Source of the DNA: JAABSP01 sp011390135
Lineage (GTDB): Bacteria; Desulfobacterota; Desulfobacteria; Desulfobacterales; JAABSP01
DNA length: 64,000 nt
Reading direction: 5' to 3'
Assembly (NCBI GenBank): GCA_011390135.1
Contig: JAABSZ010000002.1
Location: forward strand, 4,119-68,118
Position 1 is the first letter of the stretch, and the number at the start of each line of letters is the position of its first letter. Positions 1 to 9,900 of the stretch are shown here, in pieces. The translations under genes and the position numbers were made by a program. The notes below the pieces were generated by a model. The model was not told the DNA's origin. It saw nothing but the letters and a program-made list of their open reading frames with translations, and did not search any database.

Positions 1-2121
1 TTTCAGGAGGCGCGTCGGGCCGGGGAGAGGTTGATTGCCGATCTTTTACAGCTTCAGCGTGCGGAAAAAGAGATGCTGCTGAACAGGGAGGCCCCAACCG
101 CAAATGAAGATCGACAGCGGTTTGGCTATGGCCGGAACCAGGGCGAAAGCTTCGATCTTTTTCTGCAGAATCACCGCGGATATCTCGAAGCCATTGACAA
201 GGAATTGAATGCGCTTTCCGCGCTTTTCACTGCTGACGAGGATACAAAAAGAAGTCCTGTCGGCACTCTCATGGGGCCGGTAAAAGATGCTCTTCAGCGG
301 CTGGAGCAGGGAACCGGAACCGTTGCCGGCCTTCTTCTGAGAGGAGAGATCGATCGGGCTGTGGAACTTTCCGGGCAGAGTGTGGCCGCGGATTACAGGG
401 CCGCGGAGAGTGCGATGCAGGAGCTGATTGCCGAATTGACCCGGCAAAGAGATGAGGCCGATCATGTTGCTCTGCTGGCAGACGATCTCCTCAAAGAGAC
501 GGGAATGATCCTTGCGCGGATCTTTTCGATTCACAGGGATGAAAAAGGATTGATTCTGGATAAGAAGATCGAGAGTATGGAGCTGTATGCGGCATCGATT
601 CAGGGATCGGTTTCTGAAATCGAGAAGCGTGTGGAGGCCATCGAGGATGCCCAAGATCCCTCTCTTCGTCCCCATCTGTCCCGGTTTGACAAAGCCTGGA
701 AGGAATTTCTTGCCATCGATCAGAAGGTCATCGAGTTGAGCCTGGAGAACGGAAATCAGCGGGCCTATACCCTCTCCTCCGAAACCGGCGAATCCCAGAT
801 GGCCAGTGCCCGGGATGTGATGAGGGGGATTCTGGAGAAGAGCGAGGCAAAGATGGCCCAGGACGCGCTGGAGACCGATGAGGCATACCAATTCTCCTTC
901 TGGCTCAACCTCATCCTTTTGGTTTTGGCTGTGGCCGTCGGCATCTTCATCGCCTATCGCATCATCCGGGGCATCGAAACAGGGCTTTCAAATGCCATGA
1001 GCATCTCAAACGCTCTTGCCGAGGGGAATCTGACAGTCGATATCGATATTGAAGGGGAGGATGAGATCTCCTCGCTGCTGCATGCGATGCAGCGGATGGT
1101 TGCGCGGCTGAAAGAGATTGTCGCAGAGATTGCCCGGGCTGCGGAGAATGTGGCTTCGGGCAGTCAGCAGATGAGTTCCAGCGCAGAGGAATTGAGCACC
1201 ACTGCGCAGCAGATGTCCGAAGGGGCATCGGAACAGGCCGCCTCGATCGAGCAGGTCTCCTCTTCAATGGAGGAGATGACGGCCAATATCCAGCAGAATG
1301 CCGACAATGCGCTGCAGACCGAAAAGATCGCTGCCAAATCCGCGCAGGGGGCCGAGGAGGGCGGAAAGTCGGTGAACCACACGGTGAAGACCATGCAGGA
1401 CATCGCCGGCCGGATCACCATCATCGAGGAGATCGCGCGTCAGACCGATCTGCTCGCGCTGAACGCGGCCATCGAGGCCGCCAGGGCCGGGGATCATGGC
1501 AAGGGATTTGCGGTGGTGGCCTCAGAGGTGCGAAAGCTCTCGGAGCGGAGCCAGCGGGCCGCGGCCGAGATCATCGAATTGGCCGGCAGCAGCGTCGAGA
1601 TTGCGGAAAAATCGGGCGAAAAGCTTGCATCGCTGGTGCCGGATATCCGGCGGACCTCGGAGCTGGTGCAGGAGATCTCCGCGGCCAGCAACGAGCAGAG
1701 CAGCGGCGCTGAGCAGGTCAACCTGGCCCTGCAGCAGCTCGACGAGGTGATTCAGCAGAATGCCACCGCGTCCCAGGATGTGGCCTCCACCGCGGAGGAG
1801 ATGGCCGCGACCTCCGAGGAGCTTTCGGGGCAGTCGGAATCCCTGCGCAGCAGCATCGCGTACTTCAAGCTGGAGCAGAAGGATCGCTCTGTTGGTTCCG
1901 GGCTGCAGAGTGTCCGGCCTTCCAGGGAGGCGAAAAAGGGGCATATCGCTGTGCCCGGGGCGCCAAAAGCGCCGCAGAGAAAGGAAAAGCTCCGGAAGAC
2001 CGGGAAAAAGGAGCCCTCCCGGGAGCTGAGTTTCGATGTTTCCGGAGAGGAGAAAACGGAATACGACGATATTGCGAAAGGGGAAGAGGATGTCCGGGAT
2101 GGGGATTTTGAGAAGTATTGA
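1..2121 (+). CDS. Methyl-accepting chemotaxis protein, 5'-truncated by window edge
   Basis: Chemoreceptor. The frame is open to base 1, so the first in-frame start at 31 (TTG) is probably internal; the N-terminal membrane helix lies outside the window. Seen in order: a long helical ligand-binding region resembling a 4HB-type sensor, a transmembrane helix (FWLNLILLVLAVAVGIFIAYR, about residue 290 counted from base 31), a HAMP segment, and the MCP signalling domain with the hairpin tip LLALNAAIEAARAGDHGKGF. The tail is charged, ends in EKY, and has no CheR/CheB-binding pentapeptide I recognise. It is convergent with the radical SAM gene. The family is certain; the ligand is unknown. Confidence 0.93.
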   Translation, partial: FQEARRAGERLIADLLQLQRAEKEMLLNREAPTANEDRQRFGYGRNQGESFDLFLQNHRGYLEAIDKELNALSALFTADEDTKRSPVGTLMGPVKDALQRLEQGTGTVAGLLLRGEIDRAVELSGQSVAADYRAAESAMQELIAELTRQRDEADHVALLADDLLKETGMILARIFSIHRDEKGLILDKKIESMELYAASIQGSVSEIEKRVEAIEDAQDPSLRPHLSRFDKAWKEFLAIDQKVIELSLENGNQRAYTLSSETGESQMASARDVMRGILEKSEAKMAQDALETDEAYQFSFWLNLILLVLAVAVGIFIAYRIIRGIETGLSNAMSISNALAEGNLTVDIDIEGEDEISSLLHAMQRMVARLKEIVAEIARAAENVASGSQQMSSSAEELSTTAQQMSEGASEQAASIEQVSSSMEEMTANIQQNADNALQTEKIAAKSAQGAEEGGKSVNHTVKTMQDIAGRITIIEEIARQTDLLALNAAIEAARAGDHGKGFAVVASEVRKLSERSQRAAAEIIELAGSSVEIAEKSGEKLASLVPDIRRTSELVQEISAASNEQSSGAEQVNLALQQLDEVIQQNATASQDVASTAEEMAATSEELSGQSESLRSSIAYFKLEQKDRSVGSGLQSVRPSREAKKGHIAVPGAPKAPQRKEKLRKTGKKEPSRELSFDVSGEEKTEYDDIAKGEEDVRDGDFEKY

Positions 2122-2180
2122 TTACAAAAGTAAGCATTTTCCTCGCTGCCCCTTTTCCGAAATCTCCACATGGGAAAGAA

Positions 2181-3485
2181 TCAGTCGGGTGATGGTTTTT
2201 CCGGGGGCCGATACCGCAGGTCCTGCTTGATTAGGGATTCGAGGGTCGCGTCCAGAAAGGGCTTCATGCAGTCCCGCCCGATTCGGCCATCGCGGAAGTA
2301 GGCCATCTGGCGGCAGCCGCCGAAGCACTGGGGGAGATAGGGGCAGGCCAGGCACTCCTTGTTCTTCCAGATCTCCAATCCATGGGAACGGGCAGCCTTC
2401 TGAGGGTCGAGACCGGTATTCACATGACCTACGGCAAATTCCTCGATACCGATGAGCGCGGGGCATTTGTAGACGGCCCCGTCCCAGTGGACCACGAAGA
2501 GGTCGTCGGTCTCGATCATGCAGTGGAGGGGGCCGGGTTTGGGGGTGTAATAGCCCCGGGAGAGAACCACCTCCCGAAGCGTCAATATAGGATGAATCAG
2601 CCAAGACTCATTGAAGGAACTGCAGCCGGTATTGCTTACGGGTTCAAAGCTGACCGGCATGAATCGGAGAGAATCGATCCGGTCTGGGGTGAGGCCAGCC
2701 TTTTCCAGCTCGTCGAGCAGGGGTAGGAAATCCATGTAGTTTTTCTGCAGAAAATTTCCGCTGATTCCTATTCGGATGAGATCGCAGACTGCGGCCGCAT
2801 TTCCAATCACCCGTTCAAAGCTGCCAGTCCCATTTGCAAAGGGCCGGCTGCGGTCGTGGATCGTTTTTGGGCCATCAAGGGTGATCGCAGCAAGGGTCAG
2901 ACCAAAAGGGAGCAGGAATTCGACCGTATTTCGGGTCAGAAGAGAGCCATTGGTGGTCAATATCGCATCGTACTGGGCACCTTTCCCTTCGGCAAAGGAT
3001 TTGAGCCTTTCGGAGATGTAGCGGATCAGATCTGTTTTCAGCAGGGGCTCTCCGCCGTAAAAGTTGACAGTCAGGTGCTCTTTGGGTACTGCAAATTGAT
3101 CCCACTGGGCCTTTACGAACCGGATCAGTTCCTCTGCAGTCTGTTGGGACATGTGCTGATGGGACTTAATACGGTTTTCAAAACAGTAGGTGCAGGCGAA
3201 GTTGCAGTCCAGGGTCAGCACCGCGGTGATATCGAACTTCTTCGATCTCGCGTTCCGCTTTTTGAAGCCGTCGAGCATCTCCTGTTGTTCGGCCTTTTTA
3301 TCCTGCGTGATGAGCTTCAGATCGGAGAAGAGTTTTTCCTGGTCCGGTGTGAGGCGGCCGGCCTCGATATCCGGGATCATGGCCGCCGGAACCCGTACCA
3401 CGGACGCCTTTAGGGTGGAATAAAGGATACGGTGATCAAGCTTCTCATCGCAGGGGTAGATCTTCGTGTAAGTGGATATCGGCAT
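2181..3485 (-). CDS. Radical SAM/SPASM peptide maturase-like protein
   Basis: 434 aa. The radical SAM cluster motif is C94-x3-C98-x2-C101 (LDCNFACTYC), followed by GGEP-type SAM contacts (NFYGGEPLL). A C-terminal SPASM region has seven cysteines (322, 341, 378, 381, 387, 391, 406), enough for two auxiliary Fe-S clusters. Residues 1-85 form a leader-binding-like N-terminal part typical of peptide-modifying members. The gene lies third in a minus-strand run, after a TonB-dependent receptor and a 47-codon Cys-Cys peptide gene. I infer that it modifies that peptide. It resembles the class annotated as geopeptide-type or CbpB-type maturases, but subfamily cannot be settled by eye. An anaerobic sulfatase maturase is the main alternative; no sulfatase is nearby. 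No good Shine-Dalgarno precedes the start. Confidence 0.85.
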   Translation of the reverse strand: MPISTYTKIYPCDEKLDHRILYSTLKASVVRVPAAMIPDIEAGRLTPDQEKLFSDLKLITQDKKAEQQEMLDGFKKRNARSKKFDITAVLTLDCNFACTYCFENRIKSHQHMSQQTAEELIRFVKAQWDQFAVPKEHLTVNFYGGEPLLKTDLIRYISERLKSFAEGKGAQYDAILTTNGSLLTRNTVEFLLPFGLTLAAITLDGPKTIHDRSRPFANGTGSFERVIGNAAAVCDLIRIGISGNFLQKNYMDFLPLLDELEKAGLTPDRIDSLRFMPVSFEPVSNTGCSSFNESWLIHPILTLREVVLSRGYYTPKPGPLHCMIETDDLFVVHWDGAVYKCPALIGIEEFAVGHVNTGLDPQKAARSHGLEIWKNKECLACPYLPQCFGGCRQMAYFRDGRIGRDCMKPFLDATLESLIKQDLRYRPPEKPSPD

Positions 3486-3499
3486 AGAGAAATGGCCGG

Positions 3500-3526
3500 G
3501 GGAGGGACGGATGATCCGCCCCTCCC
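3500..3526 (-). promoter_or_regulatory. Stem-loop between peptide gene and its putative maturase
   Basis: Two 13-base arms (3500-3512 and 3514-3526) are inverted repeats with one mismatch, centred on base 3513. No U-run follows on the minus strand, so it is more likely a partial terminator, processing or mRNA-stabilising element than a full terminator. Its place just after the peptide stop would favour more peptide than enzyme, a common arrangement in peptide maturation operons. Confidence 0.6.
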
Positions 3527-3533
3527 TTTAAAG

Positions 3534-3677
3534 TCAAGGTTTTGGCTTTGGCTCCGGCTCCGGCGCTTTGGTAAAAGGTACTGGATCAATTAAACAGCAC
3601 CCCTCTACATTGTTCCCTTCGATCCCCCTGTCGAGGATCTCCACTGAAGAATCGCTCTGCTTTTCATCTTTTTCCAT
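3534..3677 (-). CDS. 47-aa Cys-Cys, Pro-rich peptide; candidate RiPP precursor
   Basis: Short ORF found by translating the gap between the TonB receptor and the radical SAM gene. ATG at 3677 is preceded by an AAGGAAAG ribosome site; TGA is at 3534-3536. The product starts with a charged, leader-like half (MEKDEKQSDSSVEILDRG), then a core-like stretch (NNVEGCCLIDPVPF, with C27 and C28), then a repetitive PEPEPKPKP tail. It has no signal peptide. It begins 24 bases after the receptor stop and is followed by a strong stem-loop and the SPASM enzyme. I infer it is the substrate of that enzyme. No homologue was recognised, and a chance ORF is possible but unlikely given ribosome site, spacing and context. 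Confidence 0.65.
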   Translation of the reverse strand: MEKDEKQSDSSVEILDRGIEGNNVEGCCLIDPVPFTKAPEPEPKPKP

Positions 3678-3701
3678 AGGGCTTTCCTTACTTTACTGGG
3701 T

Positions 3702-5651
3702 TTAGAAGTGGAAGCGTATCCCCGCCTCCATCCACCGTTTCGGATTATCGTAATAGTCAAAATCATAGGAAGATCCGTCGAACATGTTATGGATGGTTGC
3801 GAAGAGGTCGGCATTGATTTCTCCGATGCTGACGTTTCGGCGCAGATTGAGATCCCATATGGGGTCATCATAGCTCGCATTTGACGAGGAGGGCTCATCC
3901 CACCAGGTATAGATCCCTGCCAGACGGAGGCTTATGATCTTCGGGTTATTATATCGAAGCCCTGCAACCCATTTGTACTTCTTTTCATCATTTTCCTCCT
4001 GCGCCTGATTATCCGTAATGACATAGGAGAATCCGCCGAAGAAAGAAAAGTCATGGATTGGCAGGGTCTCCATCTCGATCTCAAATCCCCGTCGTCGATC
4101 TTCGTTCTTATTCAGCATGATCGTGTTTCCTGGAGGACCTTCAGCATAGAGTTCTCTGGAAAGAATATCTTCGATTTCATGCTGAAAGAGATTGATTCTG
4201 GCCCACAGATAGGGAATGGCACTTGTCTCCGCGCCGAGCTGATATGACCAGATCTTTTCGTAATCCAGATCTGGATTCGGGGCCAGAAGAAAGCCACCCA
4301 TTTTGACCAAACCGATGCCGGGTGCGGAGAAGCCCCTTGATGCAGCCGCTCTGAAGAGGATCTCTTTCCAATGACAGGTCAGATCAAGACTGGGGCTGAT
4401 GAATCCGCCTATGAATTCGTGGTGATCGTAGCGGATTCCGGGAGTAATGGCAAAATTTCCCAGCGTTACCGTATCGTTGAGATAGAGAGCCCACAGATTC
4501 CGTTTTGAATCGGATTCCATCTTCGGCGGTGCTCCATATCCCTGGTACAGGGGACCGTATGCGTTTACCCTTTCCATATCGGCACGGTTCCCATCCGCGC
4601 CCAGCACCAGCCGATGGATTTCGTTCTCCCATGTCAGATTTCCGGCAAATCCAAAAATTCGCTGATCACCCCCGGTGTTCAACAGGAGTTCCGGTCTATC
4701 CGAATAAATGCCAGCTCCCAGAGTGCTGGTATTTGTATTGTATTTCTGCCGGAATCCATAGAGGGAAAGAAAGAACGCCATCCTCTCTGAAAGGCTGGTA
4801 TTGAAGTCAATGGCGCCCCAGACTGTCCTGTCCTGAATATCAGAAACCATATCCCCTTCCGTATATTCCCCCAAATCATTCCAGGGCTCACTGTAGCCGA
4901 AGGTAATGCCCATCGCTGTGCGTTCCCACAGAGGGATGCGCAGCTTTGAAAAGAGACTGCTGTTTTCATACTCCCGCGTGGGCTCCAGCCCGTCGGATTC
5001 CTGATGGTCTGCAAAGAGATAGTAGCCGGTATTCCCTGCCTTACCAGAGATCTCCCCCTGGTAGTTTTGAGATGCGGCCTCGCCATAGGAAGCTTGAAGC
5101 ATTCCTATCGGCTTTTGCGTATGGCCTGCGGACTTGGTGATGACGTTGATGACGCCGCCCAGAGAAGAACCCCATGATGAAGATGCAGGCCCTTTGACGA
5201 TCTCGATCCGCTCCACCGCACCGACGGGTATCGACTGGATTGCGGGTTCTCCGGAGTAAACCGAGTTCCAGGGGATGTTATCCACATAGACCTGTATGTG
5301 TCGAAGCTCGGAGCCTTGAATGTACGGCAGGGAAATTGCTCCGAAATCCTGATTGCTGGAGATAAAGATCCCTGGAACCTGCCGGAGCACCTCTCCCAGC
5401 GTGTGCGCGTTCATGGCCCGGATCTCGGCTGCATTGATCACAGTGATGTTCTCCGCAACCTGGGAGATGGGCTTGAGAGACCGCGTCGCGCTGATCACCT
5501 GCAGCTCCTCGGGCCGGTAGTAGAGGGAGAGAATGGCCATCTCCTCTTCGGTCTGGGATTGTGCCGCGGAAAAAGGAAAAAGAAGCAGCAGCATGGAAAC
5601 GATGGCGGACAATCGGCGGGAAAAGAATTTTGGAAACATCTTTGAACTCAC
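3702..5651 (-). CDS. TonB-dependent outer membrane receptor
   Basis: 649 aa. An N-terminal signal peptide (hydrophobic IVSMLLLLFPFSAAQS) is followed by a TonB-box-like segment (EELQVISATR). Next come a plug domain (NITVINAAEIRAMNAHTLGE, then VERIEIVKGPASSSWGSSLGGVINVITK) and a 22-strand-type barrel ending in the aromatic RFHF terminus. It would import a scarce ligand across the outer membrane using TonB energy. Length is typical of smaller cobalamin/siderophore/metal-complex receptors. It is first gene of a minus-strand run with the Cys-Cys peptide and the SPASM enzyme, which suggests the ligand may be the modified peptide or a metal complex of it (inference). No cobalamin riboswitch box was seen upstream. 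Confidence 0.93.
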   Translation of the reverse strand: MSSKMFPKFFSRRLSAIVSMLLLLFPFSAAQSQTEEEMAILSLYYRPEELQVISATRSLKPISQVAENITVINAAEIRAMNAHTLGEVLRQVPGIFISSNQDFGAISLPYIQGSELRHIQVYVDNIPWNSVYSGEPAIQSIPVGAVERIEIVKGPASSSWGSSLGGVINVITKSAGHTQKPIGMLQASYGEAASQNYQGEISGKAGNTGYYLFADHQESDGLEPTREYENSSLFSKLRIPLWERTAMGITFGYSEPWNDLGEYTEGDMVSDIQDRTVWGAIDFNTSLSERMAFFLSLYGFRQKYNTNTSTLGAGIYSDRPELLLNTGGDQRIFGFAGNLTWENEIHRLVLGADGNRADMERVNAYGPLYQGYGAPPKMESDSKRNLWALYLNDTVTLGNFAITPGIRYDHHEFIGGFISPSLDLTCHWKEILFRAAASRGFSAPGIGLVKMGGFLLAPNPDLDYEKIWSYQLGAETSAIPYLWARINLFQHEIEDILSRELYAEGPPGNTIMLNKNEDRRRGFEIEMETLPIHDFSFFGGFSYVITDNQAQEENDEKKYKWVAGLRYNNPKIISLRLAGIYTWWDEPSSSNASYDDPIWDLNLRRNVSIGEINADLFATIHNMFDGSSYDFDYYDNPKRWMEAGIRFHF

Positions 5652-6014
5652 TTTACAAAATAAAAGCGGGGTTTAAGGATAAATGCATCGCATCGGGAAG
5701 CGTTTTGGAAAAGCCCGTTCCGACACCAGACAAGGCGAGTCTCCTCCGCAAACGAGGAATTCAAAGATATCACACCCCTTTTCCTCGTGCAAGTCAAAAA
5801 AAACCTCTTCTCTCCCCTTCCCTTTTCTTCACTTTTCCTGTAGACTTTTTGTGCAGATTTCTGATAAGAAACAAAAGCGGCAGAGGGTTAAAAATGCGGC
5901 ATCTGTTTTTTCCGAATATATTTCCCTGGCTTTCATCTGAGACGCTATGAAGGTTGGTCCATATTCCCATTATCGCCGAAACGGCAGGAGCCGGCGACAG
6001 AGAAACCTTTCCCT
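5652..6014. promoter_or_regulatory. Divergent intergenic region with inverted repeat
   Basis: This 363-base gap separates the minus-strand TonB receptor operon from the plus-strand sensory operon and must hold both promoters. No convincing gene was found. A perfect 8-base inverted repeat (ACGAGGAA at 5752-5759, TTCCTCGT at 5781-5788) lies in what would be the receptor leader, next to a run of eight T on the minus strand. No known riboswitch consensus was recognised. Confidence 0.4.
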
Positions 6015-6914
6015 ATGAAACGGCTTCTCCTCTTATTCCTCCTGCTGCTGAATATTTCCCTGCCGGCTCAGGCCTCCAGCCTGGTGGCGGTGGTGGAAAG
6101 CATCAGGATTCCGCCCTACGAGGCCGCGATCGACGGATTCGGCCAAGCCTGCAGTTGCACCACAAAACGGTTTCTGATCTCGGAACTGGGAGAGGAGGCT
6201 CTCCTATCCCTTATCGAGGAAGAGAAACCCCGACTGATACTGGCTGTGGGAAACGAGGCACTGGGCAAGGTACTCTCCGTCACCCATATTCCCATCGTCT
6301 ATCTCATGGTCTTCAACCCCTGGGATATCGTCGAAGACCAGGAAAACATCTCCGGCGTCAGCATGAACATTCCGCAGAAAAAGCAGTTGGAGATTCTCAT
6401 TACAGCCGCGCCCGATGTAGAGCGGGTCGGATTTCTCTACAATCCGGATCGAAACCGGATTTTTGCAGAAAAGGCCAAGGCAGCGGCCGATGAACTGGGG
6501 GTTCAACTCCTCTCTGTGGCCGTTCATAAATCCGCGGACATGGCCCAAAGGCTCAAAGAGATCGTCAAAGAGATTGACGGGTTCTGGATGATCCCCGACA
6601 TCATCGTCTATACCCCCGAGACGATCCAGCACCTGCTGCAGGTCTCGCTGGAGAACCGTTTTCCGGTACTCTCTTTTTCAGAAAAGTATCTTGATATGGG
6701 GGCATTTCTTTCCGTCACCTTTGATCCGGAGGATTTAGGCCGGCAGGCCGGGGAGATGGCCCAAAAGATTCTAAAGGGGACCTCGGGGCGGCGGGTGATG
6801 AACACGGAGGCGAGAAAGCCGGTGATTCAGATCAACAAGACCGTGGGGAAGCGTCTGAGGATCGAGTCCGATCTCGATGCCGCAGAGATGACCCTTCTGG
6901 AAATGGGGAAATAG
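6015..6914 (+). CDS. ABC transporter substrate-binding protein (ABC_sub_bind family)
   Basis: 299 aa periplasmic protein with a clear signal peptide (MKRLLLLFLLLLNISLPAQA, then mature SS). The body has the two-lobed fold pattern of the ABC_sub_bind (DUF534) family: LVAVVESIRIPPYEAAIDGF, RLILAVGNEALGKV, PIVYLMVFNPW and VGFLYNPDRNR. No ABC permease or ATPase is nearby. Instead it sits 13 bases upstream of a membrane hybrid histidine kinase, an arrangement in which the binding protein usually acts as the ligand-sensing partner of the kinase rather than a transporter subunit. The ligand is unknown. The operon is divergent from the TonB/peptide locus, which may supply or consume the signal (inference). 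Confidence 0.85.
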   Translation: MKRLLLLFLLLLNISLPAQASSLVAVVESIRIPPYEAAIDGFGQACSCTTKRFLISELGEEALLSLIEEEKPRLILAVGNEALGKVLSVTHIPIVYLMVFNPWDIVEDQENISGVSMNIPQKKQLEILITAAPDVERVGFLYNPDRNRIFAEKAKAAADELGVQLLSVAVHKSADMAQRLKEIVKEIDGFWMIPDIIVYTPETIQHLLQVSLENRFPVLSFSEKYLDMGAFLSVTFDPEDLGRQAGEMAQKILKGTSGRRVMNTEARKPVIQINKTVGKRLRIESDLDAAEMTLLEMGK

Positions 6915-6927
6915 GCGAGGCGGAATT

Positions 6928-9900
6928 ATGCTGCTTCAAACCATCAGACAGAGCTTTTTTCTGAAGATGCTTCTGGCTTTCACCCTCTTTACGCTGCTGG
7001 TGAGCACTTTTTTCACCCTCTTCTTCATCCATCACCAGTACAGACTCCTCACCCGGATGCAGATGGAAAACGGAAGGGTGCTTGCTGAAATCATCGCAAG
7101 AAATGTAACCCTCGGGGTGATGTCCGAAAGCACAGAACTGCTCTCCGATGCGGTCTGGAGCGCATTTGAAAAGGAGGATGTGGTTCAGGTCTTTGTCTAT
7201 AATCAGGAGGCCCGCCTGCTGATGGGGTCGAATCGAAATGCCCTTTATCCTGAAGATTCGCCTGCTGCCCCTTCCCGGGAAGAGATCAGAAAGATCATTG
7301 CAGACTTTGCCGGTTTTCCCGTTCCCCATGATCCGGAACAAGATTACCCCTTTCTCCACCAGGGCCGGAGGGATGCAGATGAATTCTGGTGCGGTGTCAT
7401 CTACGCGCCGCGCTTTCGTACCGAGGAGGCGATGGTTCTCGGCATGGATATGAGGCAGGGCCCCACCCAACAGATGGCAGGGGTCATCGGTCTGGTGATG
7501 GATCGCCAACCCCTGAAGCAAAATATCATCGACATTGCCCGTCGGGCCGGCCTGTTCGGGCTGCTATTCTGGCTAATCGGATGTTTCGTGATGTTCTTGT
7601 TCGTCCGCCGCTTCACCCGGCCTTTGAACCGGCTGATCAAAGGGGTGAGGGCCCTGGGACTGGGGCTGGATTCAGAAAAGATCCATCCGGAGACCGATGA
7701 CGAGATCGGCGCGCTGGCGCTCTCCTTCAACGACATGGCCACCTCCCTCCGCTCCCGGGAGGAGGCGCTGCAGAAATCAGAGCATAAATATCGCTCTATC
7801 TTTGAAAACGCGGCCGATGGTATCTTTCAGGCGGATATCGATGGAGATCTCATCACTGCGAATCCCGCGATGGCCCGGATTTTTGATCATGAATCTGCGG
7901 AAATAATGTGCCAGGGCCGGGTCAATATCTTCTCCCTTCTCAACATGACGCATGAGCAAAACGCGGAGCTGATGAACCATCCGGGCGCGGATTTCTCCAG
8001 GGCCATCGAAATCGGCTGCCAGAACCGGTCCGGACAGGATCTCTTTCTGCTGGTTCATCTCCACACGATCGAGGAGGGCGGGAACGGGAAAAGGATTTTC
8101 GAGGGGCTGATCCGGGATGTCACGGATCAGAAGCGCTCCGAGCGCCTGAAGATCGCAAAGGAGGCGGCCGAGGCTTCAGCCGATGCCAAGAGCCGTTTTC
8201 TGGCCAACATGAGCCATGAGATCCGCACCCCCCTCGGCGCGATTTCGGGAATGGTGATGCTGATGGGGCAGACTGAATTGACCCCGAAACAGTCCGATTA
8301 TATGGAAAAGATCGAATCCTCCTCCCGACTGCTCATGCGGGTGATCAATGATGTGCTGGATATCTCGAAAATCGAGGCCGGAAAACTGGACATGGAGAAG
8401 ATCCCCTTCTCCTGGTCCCTGCTGATGACAAACATCGAAGACATGTTTGCCGAAAAGGCCCGGGAAAAGAAGATCGAGCTTTCCATGGGTTGGGATAGAG
8501 AGATTCCCGAAGATCTCAACGGGGATGCCGAGAGGATCAAACAGATTCTGATCAATCTCATCGGCAACGGACTGAAGTTCACTCCGGAGAGCGGATTTGT
8601 GAAGGTAGATGCCCATATCGCAGAAGAGACTTCAGAAGAGATCCGGATCGGTTTTGCGATCTCAGATTCCGGTATCGGAATCCCGAAGGAGAAGCTCAAG
8701 ACCATCTTCGATGCCTTTACCCAGGCAGATGATTCCATGACCCGGCGCTACGGCGGCACAGGTCTCGGCCTTTCCATCTGCCGACAGCTTGTGGAACTGA
8801 TGGATGGCGACATTCAGGTCAACAGCGAGCCGGGCCGGGGAACCACTTTCTGCTTCTCTCTGCTGCTGGAAAAGGGCTGCCGGAAAATGATGGCCCCGGC
8901 CACCAGAGACGATGATCCCTCTTTTGTCGGGGCCCGGATTCTCATTGCCGAAGATCATGAGATCAATCGGGAGGTTGCGCTCTCCCTGCTGGAGCCCTTG
9001 GGAGTGACCACCGATGTCGCGGTGAATGGCCGAAAGGCATGGAACGCGGTTCAAAGCCGTCACTATGACCTGATTCTGATGGATCTGCAGATGCCGGAGA
9101 TGGACGGCCTCGAGGTGACCCGAAGGATCAGAGGGCTTGAAGGAAACGCGGCAAGGATTCCCATTGTTGCGATGACCGCGCACGCCCTGAGCGAAAGCCG
9201 GCTGGCCTGCCTCGAGGCCGGGATGAATGATTTTCTGACCAAACCCCTTGATCCGACGCTTCTGATGGCGACCCTCTCCCGATGGATCGGAGCGCTGAAC
9301 CGCGCGCCGGCGCAGGAGTTCCTTCAGACGCCATCGGCAGGGGATGAATCCCAAAGCCCCCTCCCCTTTTCTGAACCCGCGGCCCATTCGGATCTTTCAA
9401 CAGATCTTTCGACAGAGATTTCGACAACCTCATCGAATATGGCTGTTATCGATTATGATGAAGGTGCGCTCCGGATGGGGGGAAAGCCGGAGGTCTTTGA
9501 GCGGATTCTCTTTCTGTTTCACACCCACTATCATCAGGCCGGAGAAAAGATCGGCCAGAGCCTGGTTCATGGCCGAAGCGAGGATGCCCTGCGGCAGATT
9601 CATACCATCAAGGGGGCTGCGGGAAATTGTGCGGCTCACCAGCTTGTGGCGGCCGCAGAGCAGCTCGAGGATACGATCCGGTTTGGCCGGGATCATAACC
9701 GCGATCTCGATCGGTTTTCAGGGGAACTGGACCGGGTGATCACGGAGATCGACCAGCTCCGAAATGATTCAAGAAAAGCCAATGGAGATGGCGAACTCCC
9801 GGAAAGGAGATCCCCCCCCTCCCCCCTTCCGGAAACCTTGTCCCCGGAGATGAAAAAGATTCTCCGTTCAGAGCTTTGCTCACTGGAGGAGCTGTTGCAG

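Noticed and set aside
2856..3413. Long plus-strand ORFs opposite the radical SAM gene and similar long antisense ORFs over rng, yidC, cheA, dsrAB and the E3 to E1 genes
   Set aside because: They mirror strong genes on the other strand, have no ribosome sites or family similarity, and reflect high-GC antisense reading.
2181..3485. Anaerobic sulfatase-maturating enzyme
   Set aside because: No sulfatase gene is near, while a Cys-Cys peptide gene lies directly upstream; kept only as an alternative.
5652..5900. Cobalamin riboswitch upstream of the TonB receptor
   Set aside because: The conserved B12-box and flanking core bases were not found on the minus strand.
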